Made by a program: the position numbers and the translations under genes
The notes under the pieces: generated by a model
What the model was told of the DNA's origin: nothing
Databases searched by the model: none
Seen by the model: only the letters and a program-made list of their open reading frames with translations
Assembly: GCF_001612745.1 (NCBI RefSeq)
Contig: NZ_BDBA01000024.1
Coordinates: 32,057 to 96,056 of the forward strand
DNA: 64,000 bases
Direction of reading: 5' to 3'
From: Nocardia amamiensis NBRC 102102
GTDB taxonomy: Bacteria > Actinomycetota > Actinomycetes > Mycobacteriales > Mycobacteriaceae
Shown here: piece by piece, positions 9,003 through 17,526 of the stretch
How the letters are laid out: the number at the start of each line of letters is the position of its first letter
Numbering within the stretch: the stretch's first letter is position 1

Positions 9003-9536
9003 TCAAAGGAGAAAAGGCCTGACCCAGTCGTTGAACCGCTGGGCCATCTCCGCCTGCGCTGCCGCGAGGACTGCTGCGGGGTCCTCTGCCACCGCCAGGC
9101 CGAACTGCTGGTCGAGCCAGGCTACGTACTCGTCGTGACCATCACTGTATGGCTCGTCCTCGCTGCGGTAGAAGTAGGCTTCTTCCACGTCGACGTTTAT
9201 CTCCGAGTCCAAGCCGAGGAGCTGAAACAGCTCCCGCACGTGGCGGGCCACAACGTGCTCCCCGCCTTCATCTCCGAAGACGACCACCGGCAGCGTGGCT
9301 GGATCGGCCTGCTCGTCGAGCCGCCAGAGCGCGTAGAACGAGCCGGAACCGTTGGCCTGCGCGAAGGGGATCAGCCGGTCGGTGAACTTTGGGTCCTTCG
9401 ACCAGCCCGCCACCAGCCCGGAGATGTCCCCGAAATCCGTAAGCCCGAATCCGGCGGCGTAATTCTCGAAGCCGAGTCGGTCTTGCAGTTCCTTCAGAAG
9501 ATTCAGTTCCGCGACGGGCGAGTATGCGCTGTTCAT
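9003..9536 (-). CDS. SUKH/SMI1-KNR4-like protein, orphan immunity candidate
   Basis: This 177-residue protein starts at the ATG at 9536, preceded by GGAG at a good distance; a longer frame from 9605 has no such site. It shows the SUKH-type core IPFAQANGSGSFYALW, then LPVVVFGDEGGEHVV, and an acidic middle (VDVEEAYFY). SUKH proteins are common immunity proteins against secreted toxins. No toxin gene is beside it, so it may be an orphan or defend against a partner elsewhere. Confidence 0.6.
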   Translation of the reverse strand: MNSAYSPVAELNLLKELQDRLGFENYAAGFGLTDFGDISGLVAGWSKDPKFTDRLIPFAQANGSGSFYALWRLDEQADPATLPVVVFGDEGGEHVVARHVRELFQLLGLDSEINVDVEEAYFYRSEDEPYSDGHDEYVAWLDQQFGLAVAEDPAAVLAAAQAEMAQRFNDWVRPFLL

Positions 9537-9654
9537 TGTGTCTCCAAGCAGGCTAGCGGGACGTGACGTGTCCGCATCCCCGGACAGGTTGGCTGTGTTG
9601 ATCATGCCGCTAGTGGGGGAGGTGCGGTTCGTGGGTCACCGTGAGGGCTTGTGT

Positions 9655-10740
9655 TCAATGATTGCGTTGTGGCACTTCGGCGCTCGGGTGTCGATCGGGA
9701 GTGCGCAGAGGAGCGCCGACGTGGTGCAGGTGTCTCAGTGCCTCGCGGTATGAGGAGATCAGCCCGGTTTCGTGGTAGGGCACACCGATTTCGGTGCAGT
9801 AGTCGCGCACGATCACCTGGGCGTGACGCAGGTTCGGCGTCGGCATGCTCGGGAACAAATGATGTTCGATCTGATAGTTGAGCCCGCCGAGGGCGAGGTC
9901 GGTCAACGCGCCACCGCGCACGTTGCGGGAGGTCATCACCTGGCGACGGAGGTAGTCGGGGCGTTCGTTGCCGGTCAAGGTCGGCATGCCTTTGTGGTTC
10001 GGGGCGAAGATGCAGCCCATGTACAGGCCGAAGAGGCCTTGGTGGACAGCAAGGAACGCGAAGGCTTTGTCGGCGGGCAGAACCGCGAACAGTGCGGCCA
10101 GGTAGGTGGCGAAGTGGCCGAACAGCAGTGTGCCCTCCAATTTGCGGTGTTTGACCGATCGATTTCTGAGCGCGCGTACGCCGGCGACATGGAGGTTCAG
10201 GCCCTCCAGCAACAGGAGGGGGAAGAACAGGAATGCCTGCGCTCTCCCGATGAGCCGAGGCAGACCGCGGCTGGATCGTGCCTGCTGTTGTGACCAGACC
10301 AGAATGTCGGGCGCGACGTCGGGGTCGAGTTCCTCGTGGTTCGGGTTGGCGTGATGCCGGGTGTGCTTGTCCTGCCACCAGCCGTAGCCCAGGCCGATGC
10401 CGGCGTTGCCGACGAGTCGTCCCATGAGCTCTGTCGGCTGCCGTAGCCGGAAGACTTGGCGGTGTGCGACATCGTGCATGACGAGTGCGATTTGAGCGAA
10501 TGTCACGGCCATGAACCCCGCGACCAGCAGCGTCCACCACGAATCGCCGATGAGGACGAACGCCGCCCAGCCGGCTGCGAACGCGACCCCGACGAGGCTG
10601 AGGCGGACGGCGTAGTAGACGGGACGCCGGTTCATCAGCCCCGCGTCGGAGATCCGGGCCAATAGACGGGCGTAATCACCGTTGGCGCCGCGCTGCGGTG
10701 ACCGTGGAGATGACTCGGGGACCAAGGCAGGTGTCGTCAT
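9655..10740 (-). CDS. Membrane fatty-acid desaturase (DesA/linoleoyl-CoA desaturase-like)
   Basis: This 361-residue integral membrane di-iron enzyme has three histidine boxes: HDVAHR, HTRHHANPNH and QIEHHLFP. The last is the Q-x-x-HH form of front-end desaturases. Hydrophobic pairs lie before and between the boxes. The family inserts a cis double bond in membrane acyl chains using O2 and reduced ferredoxin or cytochrome. The start at 10740 has AGGAAG seven bases upstream; a further ATG at 10773 lacks one. It appears to be a single gene. Confidence 0.9.
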   Translation of the reverse strand: MTTPALVPESSPRSPQRGANGDYARLLARISDAGLMNRRPVYYAVRLSLVGVAFAAGWAAFVLIGDSWWTLLVAGFMAVTFAQIALVMHDVAHRQVFRLRQPTELMGRLVGNAGIGLGYGWWQDKHTRHHANPNHEELDPDVAPDILVWSQQQARSSRGLPRLIGRAQAFLFFPLLLLEGLNLHVAGVRALRNRSVKHRKLEGTLLFGHFATYLAALFAVLPADKAFAFLAVHQGLFGLYMGCIFAPNHKGMPTLTGNERPDYLRRQVMTSRNVRGGALTDLALGGLNYQIEHHLFPSMPTPNLRHAQVIVRDYCTEIGVPYHETGLISSYREALRHLHHVGAPLRTPDRHPSAEVPQRNH

Positions 10741-11037
10741 AGATCTTCCTGAGAGCTGGGTCGGCGACGCCACCTCCGTCCGTCGAAGATGTCGGCCGGT
10801 CGATGTCGGAGCGGGGCGCCGATTTCGATACCCCGAAGCTATCGGCCGGATTCTCGTTACCCGTAACCCTTTGGTATGACATGGAATCGGACTGCGGTGT
10901 GATATTGGATGCCTACCGCACGTGCCGACTCCTCGAACCGCTCAGCTGCTGGCGGACGCTCGATCTCGTGGTGTCGGCTACGAGCACAGCTCACCGCTGT
11001 TGCGCTGAGCTCGGGCACCGTCGGCATCGGCTACTAG
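10741..11037. promoter_or_regulatory. Intergenic region upstream of the desaturase, with a small inverted repeat
   Basis: About 300 bases between two minus-strand genes. The only structured element is GTTACCCGTAAC at 10856-10867, arms GTTAC and GTAAC, about 115 bases before the desaturase start. It might be an operator half of a TetR-like or lipid-responsive regulator. A promoter could not be fixed by eye. Confidence 0.3.
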
Positions 11038-12102
11038 TCAGCTCGTGATCGCCTCGTACGCGGCCAGCAGCACGCCGAGCGACCGATCGTAGCCGCGGTT
11101 CCAGAGCATCTGGTTCATCACATACGACACCGTCATTCGATGCTCGAAGTCGACGAGCACCAGCGAACCGCCCCACCCACCCCACGAACACGTGCGGTTC
11201 TCCAACCGGTATCCCATACCCCAGCGGATCGGATAGTCCAGGATGCGGTCGGCGCCGCGGAACTGTTCGTCGAAGACGCGCTCGCACCCGTCCGGTGACA
11301 GCAGCCGGACCCCGCCGACAGTGCCACCGCACGCCAGCACCGACTGCACAGCGGCGACCGAGCGGGCATTGCCGTGACCGTTCACGGCGGGGATCTCGGC
11401 GCGCCGCCACTGCACCGTGTTCGCGTCGGACACCCCGACCGGGAATCCCGGCGGTTTGTCCCCTTCGGGCGCGGGGAGCAGTGTGGCGACGCGCCGGTCG
11501 TGCTCGGCGGCGAGCCCGATATGGAAGTCGGCGCCCAGCGGCCCGGCCACCTCCTCGGCGAAGAACGTGCCGACACTGCGCCCGGTCACCCGTGCGATGA
11601 CCTCACCAACCAGGAACCCGAAGGTGATCGCGTGATATCCGGCCGCGGTGCCCGGCGCCCATTGTGGTGGCTGCGCGGCCAGCCGCGCAGTGACCATCGA
11701 CCACTCGTACAGGTCGGCGGCCGCGACCGGATCGTCCCAGACCGGCAGGCCCGCCGTATGACCCAGCAACTGCCGAACCCGCACATCCTGCTTTCCCGCG
11801 GCCGCGAACTCCGGCCAGTAGACCGCGACCGGCGCGTCCAGATCGAGGTCGCCGCGATCGGCCAGGATCAGTGCACACAACGCCACCATCGTCTTGGTCG
11901 TCGACCACACGGTGACGATGGTGTCGCGCTCCCACGCGACGGTGCCGGCGGCGTCGGCGTATCCGCCCCAGATATCGACCACCGGCGCACCGTCGACGAA
12001 CACCGCCGCGGCCGCGCCGACAGCATCGGAGTCCAGCGAGGCCGCCAGCGCCTCGGCGACCGCGCCGAATCGGTCATCACACCAGCCTTCGATCTGCGCC
12101 AC
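11038..12102 (-). CDS. Serine hydrolase of the class C beta-lactamase/esterase family
   Basis: This 354-residue protein has the beta-lactamase-fold layout: the S-x-x-K motif in WSTTKTMVALC, YHAITFGFLVGEVI as the Tyr motif region, and HGNARS near the C-terminal third in place of KTG. These match EstB/LAC-type esterases rather than resistance beta-lactamases. There is no signal peptide, so it is probably cytoplasmic and acts on esters or amides of unknown nature. It starts with GTG at 12102 and is divergent from the VOC gene. Confidence 0.85.
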   Translation of the reverse strand: MAQIEGWCDDRFGAVAEALAASLDSDAVGAAAAVFVDGAPVVDIWGGYADAAGTVAWERDTIVTVWSTTKTMVALCALILADRGDLDLDAPVAVYWPEFAAAGKQDVRVRQLLGHTAGLPVWDDPVAAADLYEWSMVTARLAAQPPQWAPGTAAGYHAITFGFLVGEVIARVTGRSVGTFFAEEVAGPLGADFHIGLAAEHDRRVATLLPAPEGDKPPGFPVGVSDANTVQWRRAEIPAVNGHGNARSVAAVQSVLACGGTVGGVRLLSPDGCERVFDEQFRGADRILDYPIRWGMGYRLENRTCSWGGWGGSLVLVDFEHRMTVSYVMNQMLWNRGYDRSLGVLLAAYEAITS

Positions 12103-12173
12103 GGGCGTAACCTAGCCAGACCACGAACATCCGAGCCACCCATTTTCCGGCCGAATAGGTTGGCTACCGGGCC

Positions 12174-12179
12174 TAGAAT
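12174..12179 (+). promoter_or_regulatory. Likely -10 element for a leaderless VOC transcript
   Basis: TAGAAT lies seven bases before the ATG at 12187, and no Shine-Dalgarno sequence is present. This spacing would put the first transcribed base at or next to the start codon, as in the leaderless mRNAs common in mycolata. A convincing -35 was not found. Confidence 0.4.
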
Positions 12180-12186
12180 CGCGCGC

Positions 12187-12591
12187 ATGTCTTGCAGGAT
12201 CACCGAACTGGTCATCGACTGTGCCGACCCACAACGGCTGGCGGACTTCTGGTGCGAAGTCCTCGGCTACGTCGAACTCGGCTGGGAGGGCGACGACCAC
12301 CTGGAGATCGGCCCGCCCGGAACCGGCTTCGGCGGGCCCCAGCCCACACTGGTTTTCGGTCGCAGCGCCGAGCCGAAGCGCGGGAAGCTGCCGCTGCACT
12401 TCGACGTGAACCCCACCGACCGCGATCAGGACGCGGAACTGGCCCGGCTGCTCGCCGCGGGTGCGCGGAAGGTCGACATCGGCCAGCCCGGCGCCGCAAC
12501 GTGGCACGTACTGGCCGACCCGGAGGGGAACGAATTCTGCCTCCTCCGGCGCCGGGTCGAGGCAGTGGAGAGCCACCCGAGCACACGGTAA
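12187..12591 (+). CDS. VOC-family (glyoxalase/bleomycin-resistance-like) protein
   Basis: This 134-residue protein is one full VOC unit: ITELVIDCADPQRLADFWCEVLGY at the start, a middle strand with LPLHFDVN, and DPEGNEFCLLR at the end, which supplies a metal-binding Glu. It closely follows the glyoxalase-like domain found in many actinobacterial proteins of unknown substrate. The last codons run into a copy of dispersed repeat R4 (12583 onward). Confidence 0.85.
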   Translation: MSCRITELVIDCADPQRLADFWCEVLGYVELGWEGDDHLEIGPPGTGFGGPQPTLVFGRSAEPKRGKLPLHFDVNPTDRDQDAELARLLAAGARKVDIGQPGAATWHVLADPEGNEFCLLRRRVEAVESHPSTR

Positions 12592-12690
12592 TGCCGCTGA
12601 ACGCGTGATCGGGTGCGGTCGGGAGGCAATAGAACCGGTTTGTTCGGCGCGGGCGGTCGCATTGCTCGATGTACGTTCCCAGATCAGTTG
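12583..12690. repeat. Dispersed repeat R4, copy a
   Basis: Two blocks match 36124-36330. The first is around ATGCCGCTGAACGCGTGATC (G/A changes in copy d); the second is around GGTCGCATTGCTCG followed by a GTTCCCA core. On the minus strand both copies encode a similar stretch (DHAFSGITV here, DHALSGISV in copy d), suggesting decay from a coding sequence. It separates the VOC and SUKH genes. Confidence 0.55.
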
Positions 12691-12703
12691 TTACGCTGCG
12701 GCG

Positions 12704-13564
12704 ATGGTCGGAAGTGTTGGTATTGACCTCGTGTGGGCGCGGTTCGAGACGTGGCTGCGTGGTGCTGCGCCGCTGATCGCGGAGAATCTCTGCCCACCGG
12801 CCGATGACAGGGTTCTCGCCCGCTCCGAGGCGGATTTGTGTCGGGCACTGCCCGAAGAGCTCGAGACCGTGCTGAAGATCCATAACGGTGGGCGTGCGAT
12901 CTTTAACGGATTCGACCTGCTCAGTGCGGAATCCATCGTCAAGGCATACCGGAGGATCGGTGAGCTGGACGCCGATGGGGGCCGTGGGTGGATCCCCTTT
13001 GCGTATTCGGTGGGTGGTGACTACCTGTGCATTGATATGGCGCCCGGACCGGCGGGTACTGCAGGGCAGGTCTTCCGATGGAACCACGACGACGACCACG
13101 ATCCGCCGATGGCCCCGAACCTGACGGCGTGGCTGGCGCGAGTCGTGACATCCGCCGAAGCCGGTGACATCGTCTACGACACAGACCGCGCGGAGTTCCT
13201 GCCCTGCAACAGCTCAGTCGGCTTCGCAACTGTGTTCGATGCCGAGCCGCCGATGCGGTTCGATGCAGCGCGCAGCGAAGTGGAACTGCGTGGACTGCGC
13301 AGTGTGGCCCTGCGGTCGGTTGAATCAGCAGGGCGGCTGCCCGACGGCTGCCGTATCGAGCTGGTACGAGCGGGAGCGGTCGTGTACGACTGGGACGTCG
13401 ACGAACTGCGTGCAGCGGAGGATTGTGCCACGGATTTCAACGTCTTCATCGAGGAGCCCGCGCCCTGGGTGATGGTCGGTACAGGCGCGGTACTACGTGT
13501 TTCGGGACGGGCTCCTGACGACATCATGTGGGTGACGCTCGACTCCGACGACGTCGCATCCTAA
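12704..13564 (+). CDS. SMI1/KNR4 (SUKH-1) family protein
   Basis: This 286-residue protein begins at the ATG at 12704. It has the SUKH signature LPEELETVLKIHNGG, the DLLSAESIVKAYR helix and IPFAYSVGGDYLCIDM, where the SUKH core normally has a Gly/Asp-rich turn. A second, unknown beta-rich half of about 110 residues follows. The family gives immunity to nuclease and deaminase toxins or binds partners. No toxin is adjacent. Repeat R4 lies immediately upstream, as it also does before other accessory cassettes. Confidence 0.75.
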   Translation: MVGSVGIDLVWARFETWLRGAAPLIAENLCPPADDRVLARSEADLCRALPEELETVLKIHNGGRAIFNGFDLLSAESIVKAYRRIGELDADGGRGWIPFAYSVGGDYLCIDMAPGPAGTAGQVFRWNHDDDHDPPMAPNLTAWLARVVTSAEAGDIVYDTDRAEFLPCNSSVGFATVFDAEPPMRFDAARSEVELRGLRSVALRSVESAGRLPDGCRIELVRAGAVVYDWDVDELRAAEDCATDFNVFIEEPAPWVMVGTGAVLRVSGRAPDDIMWVTLDSDDVAS

Positions 13565-13756
13565 TCACCCACCGCCTTTCGACAGCGGCGTCAGTGGGAG
13601 ATGCTGTCCGGCTGCGGATACGGCTCGATCATCACCCGCGTCGATTTCGGGATTGCCTTGGATCTGGGCGAGTTCCGCGCGGGGAGCTACTGCACAAGAC
13701 GGGACAGCATCCGACGGCGTGACGGGGGGTGGTCTAGCTCACCTTGTGTGCGTTGT

Positions 13757-16495
13757 TCAATTGTCGGGTAGGGGGAGTCGGGCCAGTTCGGCGCGCGACG
13801 CGACGCCCAGTTTCGGGAAGGCCTTGTACAGGTGTGAGGCGACCGTGCGTGGGCTCAGGAACAGTTGCGCGCCGATCTCGCGGTTGGACGCACCAGTGAC
13901 TGCCAGACGGACCACCTGCAGTTCCTGCGGTGTGAGCAGCGACTGGTCCCCACGCTGCGGCAGCGTTGTCCCGGTGGCTCGCAGCTCGGTGGCAGCGCGG
14001 GCAGCCCAGGGGGCCGCGCCGAGCTGGTCGAAGGTTTCCATGGCCGACTCGAGCTGGACGCGAGCCTGAGCTCGTCGTTTGTTGCGGCGCAACCATTCTC
14101 CGTAGACGAGGCGGGTGCGTGCCTGGTCGAAGGGTTGGGTGTCCTCGGCGTGCAGGGCGAGCGCGGCGTCGTAGAGTGCTGCGGCGCTGTGGTCGGGGGC
14201 CAGCAGTGCGCGGGCCCGTTGGAGCACGGCCCGCGGCGCCGGGCGGCCGGTGGACTCCGCCCATTGGGCGAAGCGGTCGAGATATTGATGAGCCCGCGAG
14301 GGTTCGCCCGCCCGGACGGCTGCTTCGATGTAGTCCGGCCACAGATACCGCCACAGGAAGGCGTGCCGCAGTTGGCCGGTCATCACGCGATCGGCCCGGT
14401 CGAGCATGGCGCGGTAGTGGCCGAGTCCCAGGTCGAGCGTCGCCCGGGCGTACTCGGCCCAGCAGTCGGCCATCACCCACTGGCGGTGATCCGCGTCGCA
14501 GATCGCCTGCTGGGCCATTGATTCGCATTCCTCCCGGTCACCGGCGGCCGCGGACAGCCAGGCATGGACGGCTGCCAGGTATCCGCGCCACATCGGCTGG
14601 CCGACATCGGTGGCCAGGGCCAGGCCCGCGCCTGCTGTGGCGCGCGCGGATCGGTGCCGGCCGTCGAGCAGTTCGGCGATGGCGAGTAGCACCATGGTCT
14701 GCGGTAGGCGACCGAGCCGCCCTTCGGCTCGGCACTGCTGCACCAGGGCTGTCGCGCTGTCGAGCATGCCGTCGATATCGGCCCGGTCGAGGCCCTGCAG
14801 TCCGATGAGGAAACGCAGTTCGTAGGGGACGTTCTCGTCTGGGTCCGGGGGTCGGTAGGACGGGACGGCCACGGCGTCGCCCTGCAGGATGAGCCGGAAG
14901 GCGTGGTTGATCGTGCGCACCGCGGTGAGGGCGCTGTCGTCGCCGGTGGGGCACAGCTGTTCGGTGCGGCGGGCGAGGACGAGCTGATCGGGGTGGGCGG
15001 CACTGGCCCACGTGTAGAAGCCTGCCACGCTCAGTAACGTCAGTTTGGTCGGCAGGTCGTCGGTGGCCTCGATACCGTCGTGCAGCAAGCGCACTCCCGC
15101 CAGCGGCCTGCCGTTCTCCACTTCGAGAACGGCACGCGCATAGGCGAGTTCGGCCAGGACCGGCCCCGGCACCGTGACCGATGCGGTCCGCGCGCGAGCT
15201 TCGTCCACCAGTTCGGCGGCGCGCTGCCACAGGCCGGCCTCGATGGCGGCGTGTGCCGCGACGACCCAGCGCCGGACGGCGTCGGCGGGATCGGTGGACA
15301 GCTCCGCCGCCCGGGCGTAGGCCGCCGATATCGCGGTCTGTCCGCCGCGGCTGCGGGCCCGCAGCGCCATGTTCTCGAGTTCCTGTGCCACCTGTTCATC
15401 GGGTGTCTGGGTGATCGCGGCCAGATGCCAGGCGCGACGGTCGGTGTCGGATGTCCGGGCCAGGGCGCGGTGTGCGGCCATGCGCTCGGCGATATCGCAG
15501 GCCAGCAGTACCGCTGTCGAGACGAGTGGATGGTGGAAGGTGAGACCGTCCGGGCCGACCCGGATCAGGCCTGCGCGTTCGGCTGCGGCGAAGTCGGCCA
15601 GGGACGCGTCGAGCAGTTCGACGGCGTGCGACAGCCGGTCGAGTCGGTCGTGGTGGTCCAGCGCTGCCACCAGCAGACAGGTGCGTGTGGCGGCGGGCAG
15701 CGTCGCGACGCGGTCGCGGAATCCGATCAGGACGCGGTCGGTGGCCTGATGGGCGCAGCCGAGGGAGAACGACAGCGGCAGACGGGCGCCGGTGCGCTGC
15801 TCGGGGGTGAGCATGCGGGGCAGCTCGCGCAACGCGAGTGGATTGCCCTGTGCCTCGGTGATCAGCTGATCGCGGACCGCGGGCGGAAGGTCTGCCGCTT
15901 CGACGGCGAGCAGTTCGCGAGCCGCCTCGGCGTCGAGGCCGCGAATGTGCAGCCCGGGTAGACCGTGCGCTGCGAATGCCTGTGTGCGAGTAGCGAACAG
16001 GACGACGACGGGCTCGTAGTGCAGGCGGCGGGCGGCGAACAGCAGCGCGTCGGCGGACTCACCGTCGAGCCACTGCGCGTCGTCGATCAGGCACAGCATG
16101 GGACCCTGCAGAGACAGCTCCACCAGCAGATTGAGCGTCGCCAGCCCGACGAGAAACCGATCCGCCTTGGTGGCGGCGCCGACGCCGAGAGCACCGCGCA
16201 ACGCCGCTGCCTGCTGGGGCGGCAACGCGTCGGTGTGATCGAGAACCGGGCGCAGCAGCAGATGCAGGGCGGCGAAGGGCAGGTCTGCTTCGGACTGGAT
16301 CCCGGCTACGCGCAGGACCTGTCCGCGCGCATCGGCGGCGGCGTGGGCCAGGAGTGCGGACTTTCCGATGCCGGCCTCACCGCAGACGACCAGCGCGCCG
16401 GATCCGTGTTCGAGTAGCTCGGAGATGGCCGACAGCTCCGGCTCCCGGCCGAACAGCATGGGTGCCGCGTCGTGTGATGTGTTGGTGCCCTTCAT
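13757..16495 (-). CDS. LAL-family (large ATP-binding LuxR) transcription regulator
   Basis: This 912-residue protein has an N-terminal STAND/AAA ATPase with Walker A GEAGIGKSALL and Walker B LCLIDDAQWL, a long middle of TPR-like helical repeats, and a C-terminal LuxR HTH (LTPQELQVVRLAVTG, then SPRTVASHLYKAFPKLG). This is the standard MalT/LAL order and length. By family it binds ATP and an inducer and activates nearby genes. The HXXEE gene and the His-rich pair with their palindromes are candidate targets by position only. Confidence 0.9.
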   Translation of the reverse strand: MKGTNTSHDAAPMLFGREPELSAISELLEHGSGALVVCGEAGIGKSALLAHAAADARGQVLRVAGIQSEADLPFAALHLLLRPVLDHTDALPPQQAAALRGALGVGAATKADRFLVGLATLNLLVELSLQGPMLCLIDDAQWLDGESADALLFAARRLHYEPVVVLFATRTQAFAAHGLPGLHIRGLDAEAARELLAVEAADLPPAVRDQLITEAQGNPLALRELPRMLTPEQRTGARLPLSFSLGCAHQATDRVLIGFRDRVATLPAATRTCLLVAALDHHDRLDRLSHAVELLDASLADFAAAERAGLIRVGPDGLTFHHPLVSTAVLLACDIAERMAAHRALARTSDTDRRAWHLAAITQTPDEQVAQELENMALRARSRGGQTAISAAYARAAELSTDPADAVRRWVVAAHAAIEAGLWQRAAELVDEARARTASVTVPGPVLAELAYARAVLEVENGRPLAGVRLLHDGIEATDDLPTKLTLLSVAGFYTWASAAHPDQLVLARRTEQLCPTGDDSALTAVRTINHAFRLILQGDAVAVPSYRPPDPDENVPYELRFLIGLQGLDRADIDGMLDSATALVQQCRAEGRLGRLPQTMVLLAIAELLDGRHRSARATAGAGLALATDVGQPMWRGYLAAVHAWLSAAAGDREECESMAQQAICDADHRQWVMADCWAEYARATLDLGLGHYRAMLDRADRVMTGQLRHAFLWRYLWPDYIEAAVRAGEPSRAHQYLDRFAQWAESTGRPAPRAVLQRARALLAPDHSAAALYDAALALHAEDTQPFDQARTRLVYGEWLRRNKRRAQARVQLESAMETFDQLGAAPWAARAATELRATGTTLPQRGDQSLLTPQELQVVRLAVTGASNREIGAQLFLSPRTVASHLYKAFPKLGVASRAELARLPLPDN

Positions 16496-16803
16496 GTTAG
16501 CGCCGTGCTCCGGCGGTAGAAGGCGATCTGTTCGGCGACGACGCGGTCCCGGAAGCCGGGAGGTCGCCCCTGCACCGCACCCTGGAAGAACTGAATGGCA
16601 CCTTGTTTCGCATGAGTATCGCCCCGGTCGATCGACTGACTTTGGATAGACACTCTAGCGGAGAATTTTACTTCGGGTAAGTCTATTTCGCCTGATATTC
16701 ATGAGAAAAACGCAGAATACGCCGTCTCAATAACAAAAGATTCTGCGATTTGATTGTGAAACTGAGACGGCGTTCACGCTACGCGTGCGCCCGGGTCGCT
16801 GCA
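16496..16803. promoter_or_regulatory. AT-rich intergenic region upstream of the LAL gene
   Basis: About 310 bases, clearly richer in A/T than the neighbours. It contains a terminator-like nested hairpin region at 16706-16773 and should hold the minus-strand promoter of the LAL gene. A TTACTTCGGGTAAG box near 16668 has arms TTAC and GTAA and could be a regulator site. No gene is supported. Confidence 0.4.
16706..16773 (-). terminator. Terminator with crossed inverted repeats after the HXXEE gene
   Basis: Two inverted repeats interleave: CGCAGAA (16711-16717) with TTCTGCG (16741-16747), and ACGCCGTCTCA (16719-16729) with TGAGACGGCGT (16763-16773). Read on the minus strand, TTCTGCG is followed by TTTTT, as in an intrinsic terminator about 30 bases after the HXXEE stop. 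The crossed order would allow either alternative hairpins or a pseudoknot. Confidence 0.6.
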
Positions 16804-17406
16804 CTACGTGACCGGCAGTGGGTCCGCCGCCGGTCGATCCGCCGCGGCGAGCTGACGGCTCTCCTTGACGAGGAAGTAGATCAGCAATGCGCTCATGATG
16901 AAGTGGCCCCCTGCGGTGTAGAGGCCCGGGAAATAGCCGCCTTTGATGATCGGGAATACGAAGTGTGAGATGCCGTTGAGCAGACCCGCGCCCAGGGCGT
17001 ACCACCACAGGAAGAAGTTGGACACGCGGATTCGGTAGAGCGCGCCCGCGCCGGCGAAGAAGTACAGCGCGCCGAAGCCGAAGACGAACACCAGCAGGAA
17101 CTCTCGCTCGGGCCAGTCGCGGGGGGAGTCGAACAATTCGACGATCTCGTGGGGGAAGCCACCGGTGTATTCCTCGGCCATGTGGATCAGCTGAAAGCCG
17201 ACCGCGCACAGATAGATGGCGACAGCTTTCCGTGATTTCACCGGGCGCCGGTAGCTGAAGGCGATCCATCCGGTGTAGGCCAGAACGCTGGCTGCCGTGA
17301 GGATGACGGCACCCTGGATGGGCAGAGTCAGCAGCGCCCAGGCGCAGAAGCCGACGGCAAGGACCGCCATCACGGCGGCCGAATAGGGTTCAGGTCGTTT
17401 GGTCAT
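16804..17406 (-). CDS. HXXEE-domain membrane protein
   Basis: This 200-residue protein has about six hydrophobic segments and the family motif H-x-x-E-E at H75, E78 and E79 (HMAEEY), with a second conserved-looking GHFIMSALL near the end. The family is uncharacterised; the buried His and two Glu suggest a metal or cofactor site. The start at 17406 places the gene exactly opposite the 17527 gene around a long palindrome. Confidence 0.8.
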   Translation of the reverse strand: MTKRPEPYSAAVMAVLAVGFCAWALLTLPIQGAVILTAASVLAYTGWIAFSYRRPVKSRKAVAIYLCAVGFQLIHMAEEYTGGFPHEIVELFDSPRDWPEREFLLVFVFGFGALYFFAGAGALYRIRVSNFFLWWYALGAGLLNGISHFVFPIIKGGYFPGLYTAGGHFIMSALLIYFLVKESRQLAAADRPAADPLPVT

Positions 17407-17435
17407 GAGCGAACCATAAGAACGTGGTGCCGCGG

Positions 17436-17496
17436 CCCGCCTCCGTCGGATGACTGATGTCGGGCCGGTGTACATCAGTCATCCAACGGAGGCGGC
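17436..17496. promoter_or_regulatory. Long inverted repeat centred between two divergent genes
   Basis: Arms of 25 bases (17436-17460 and 17472-17496) match with one mismatch and are separated by 11 bases. The centre (17466) is midway between the start codons at 17406 and 17527. Each arm carries TGACTGA, which recurs as an inverted repeat at 19861-19876. A shared operator for both divergent genes is the simplest reading. Confidence 0.6.
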
Positions 17497-17526
17497 GGGA
17501 GACGGTGCGGACCTAACGTCGCCACC

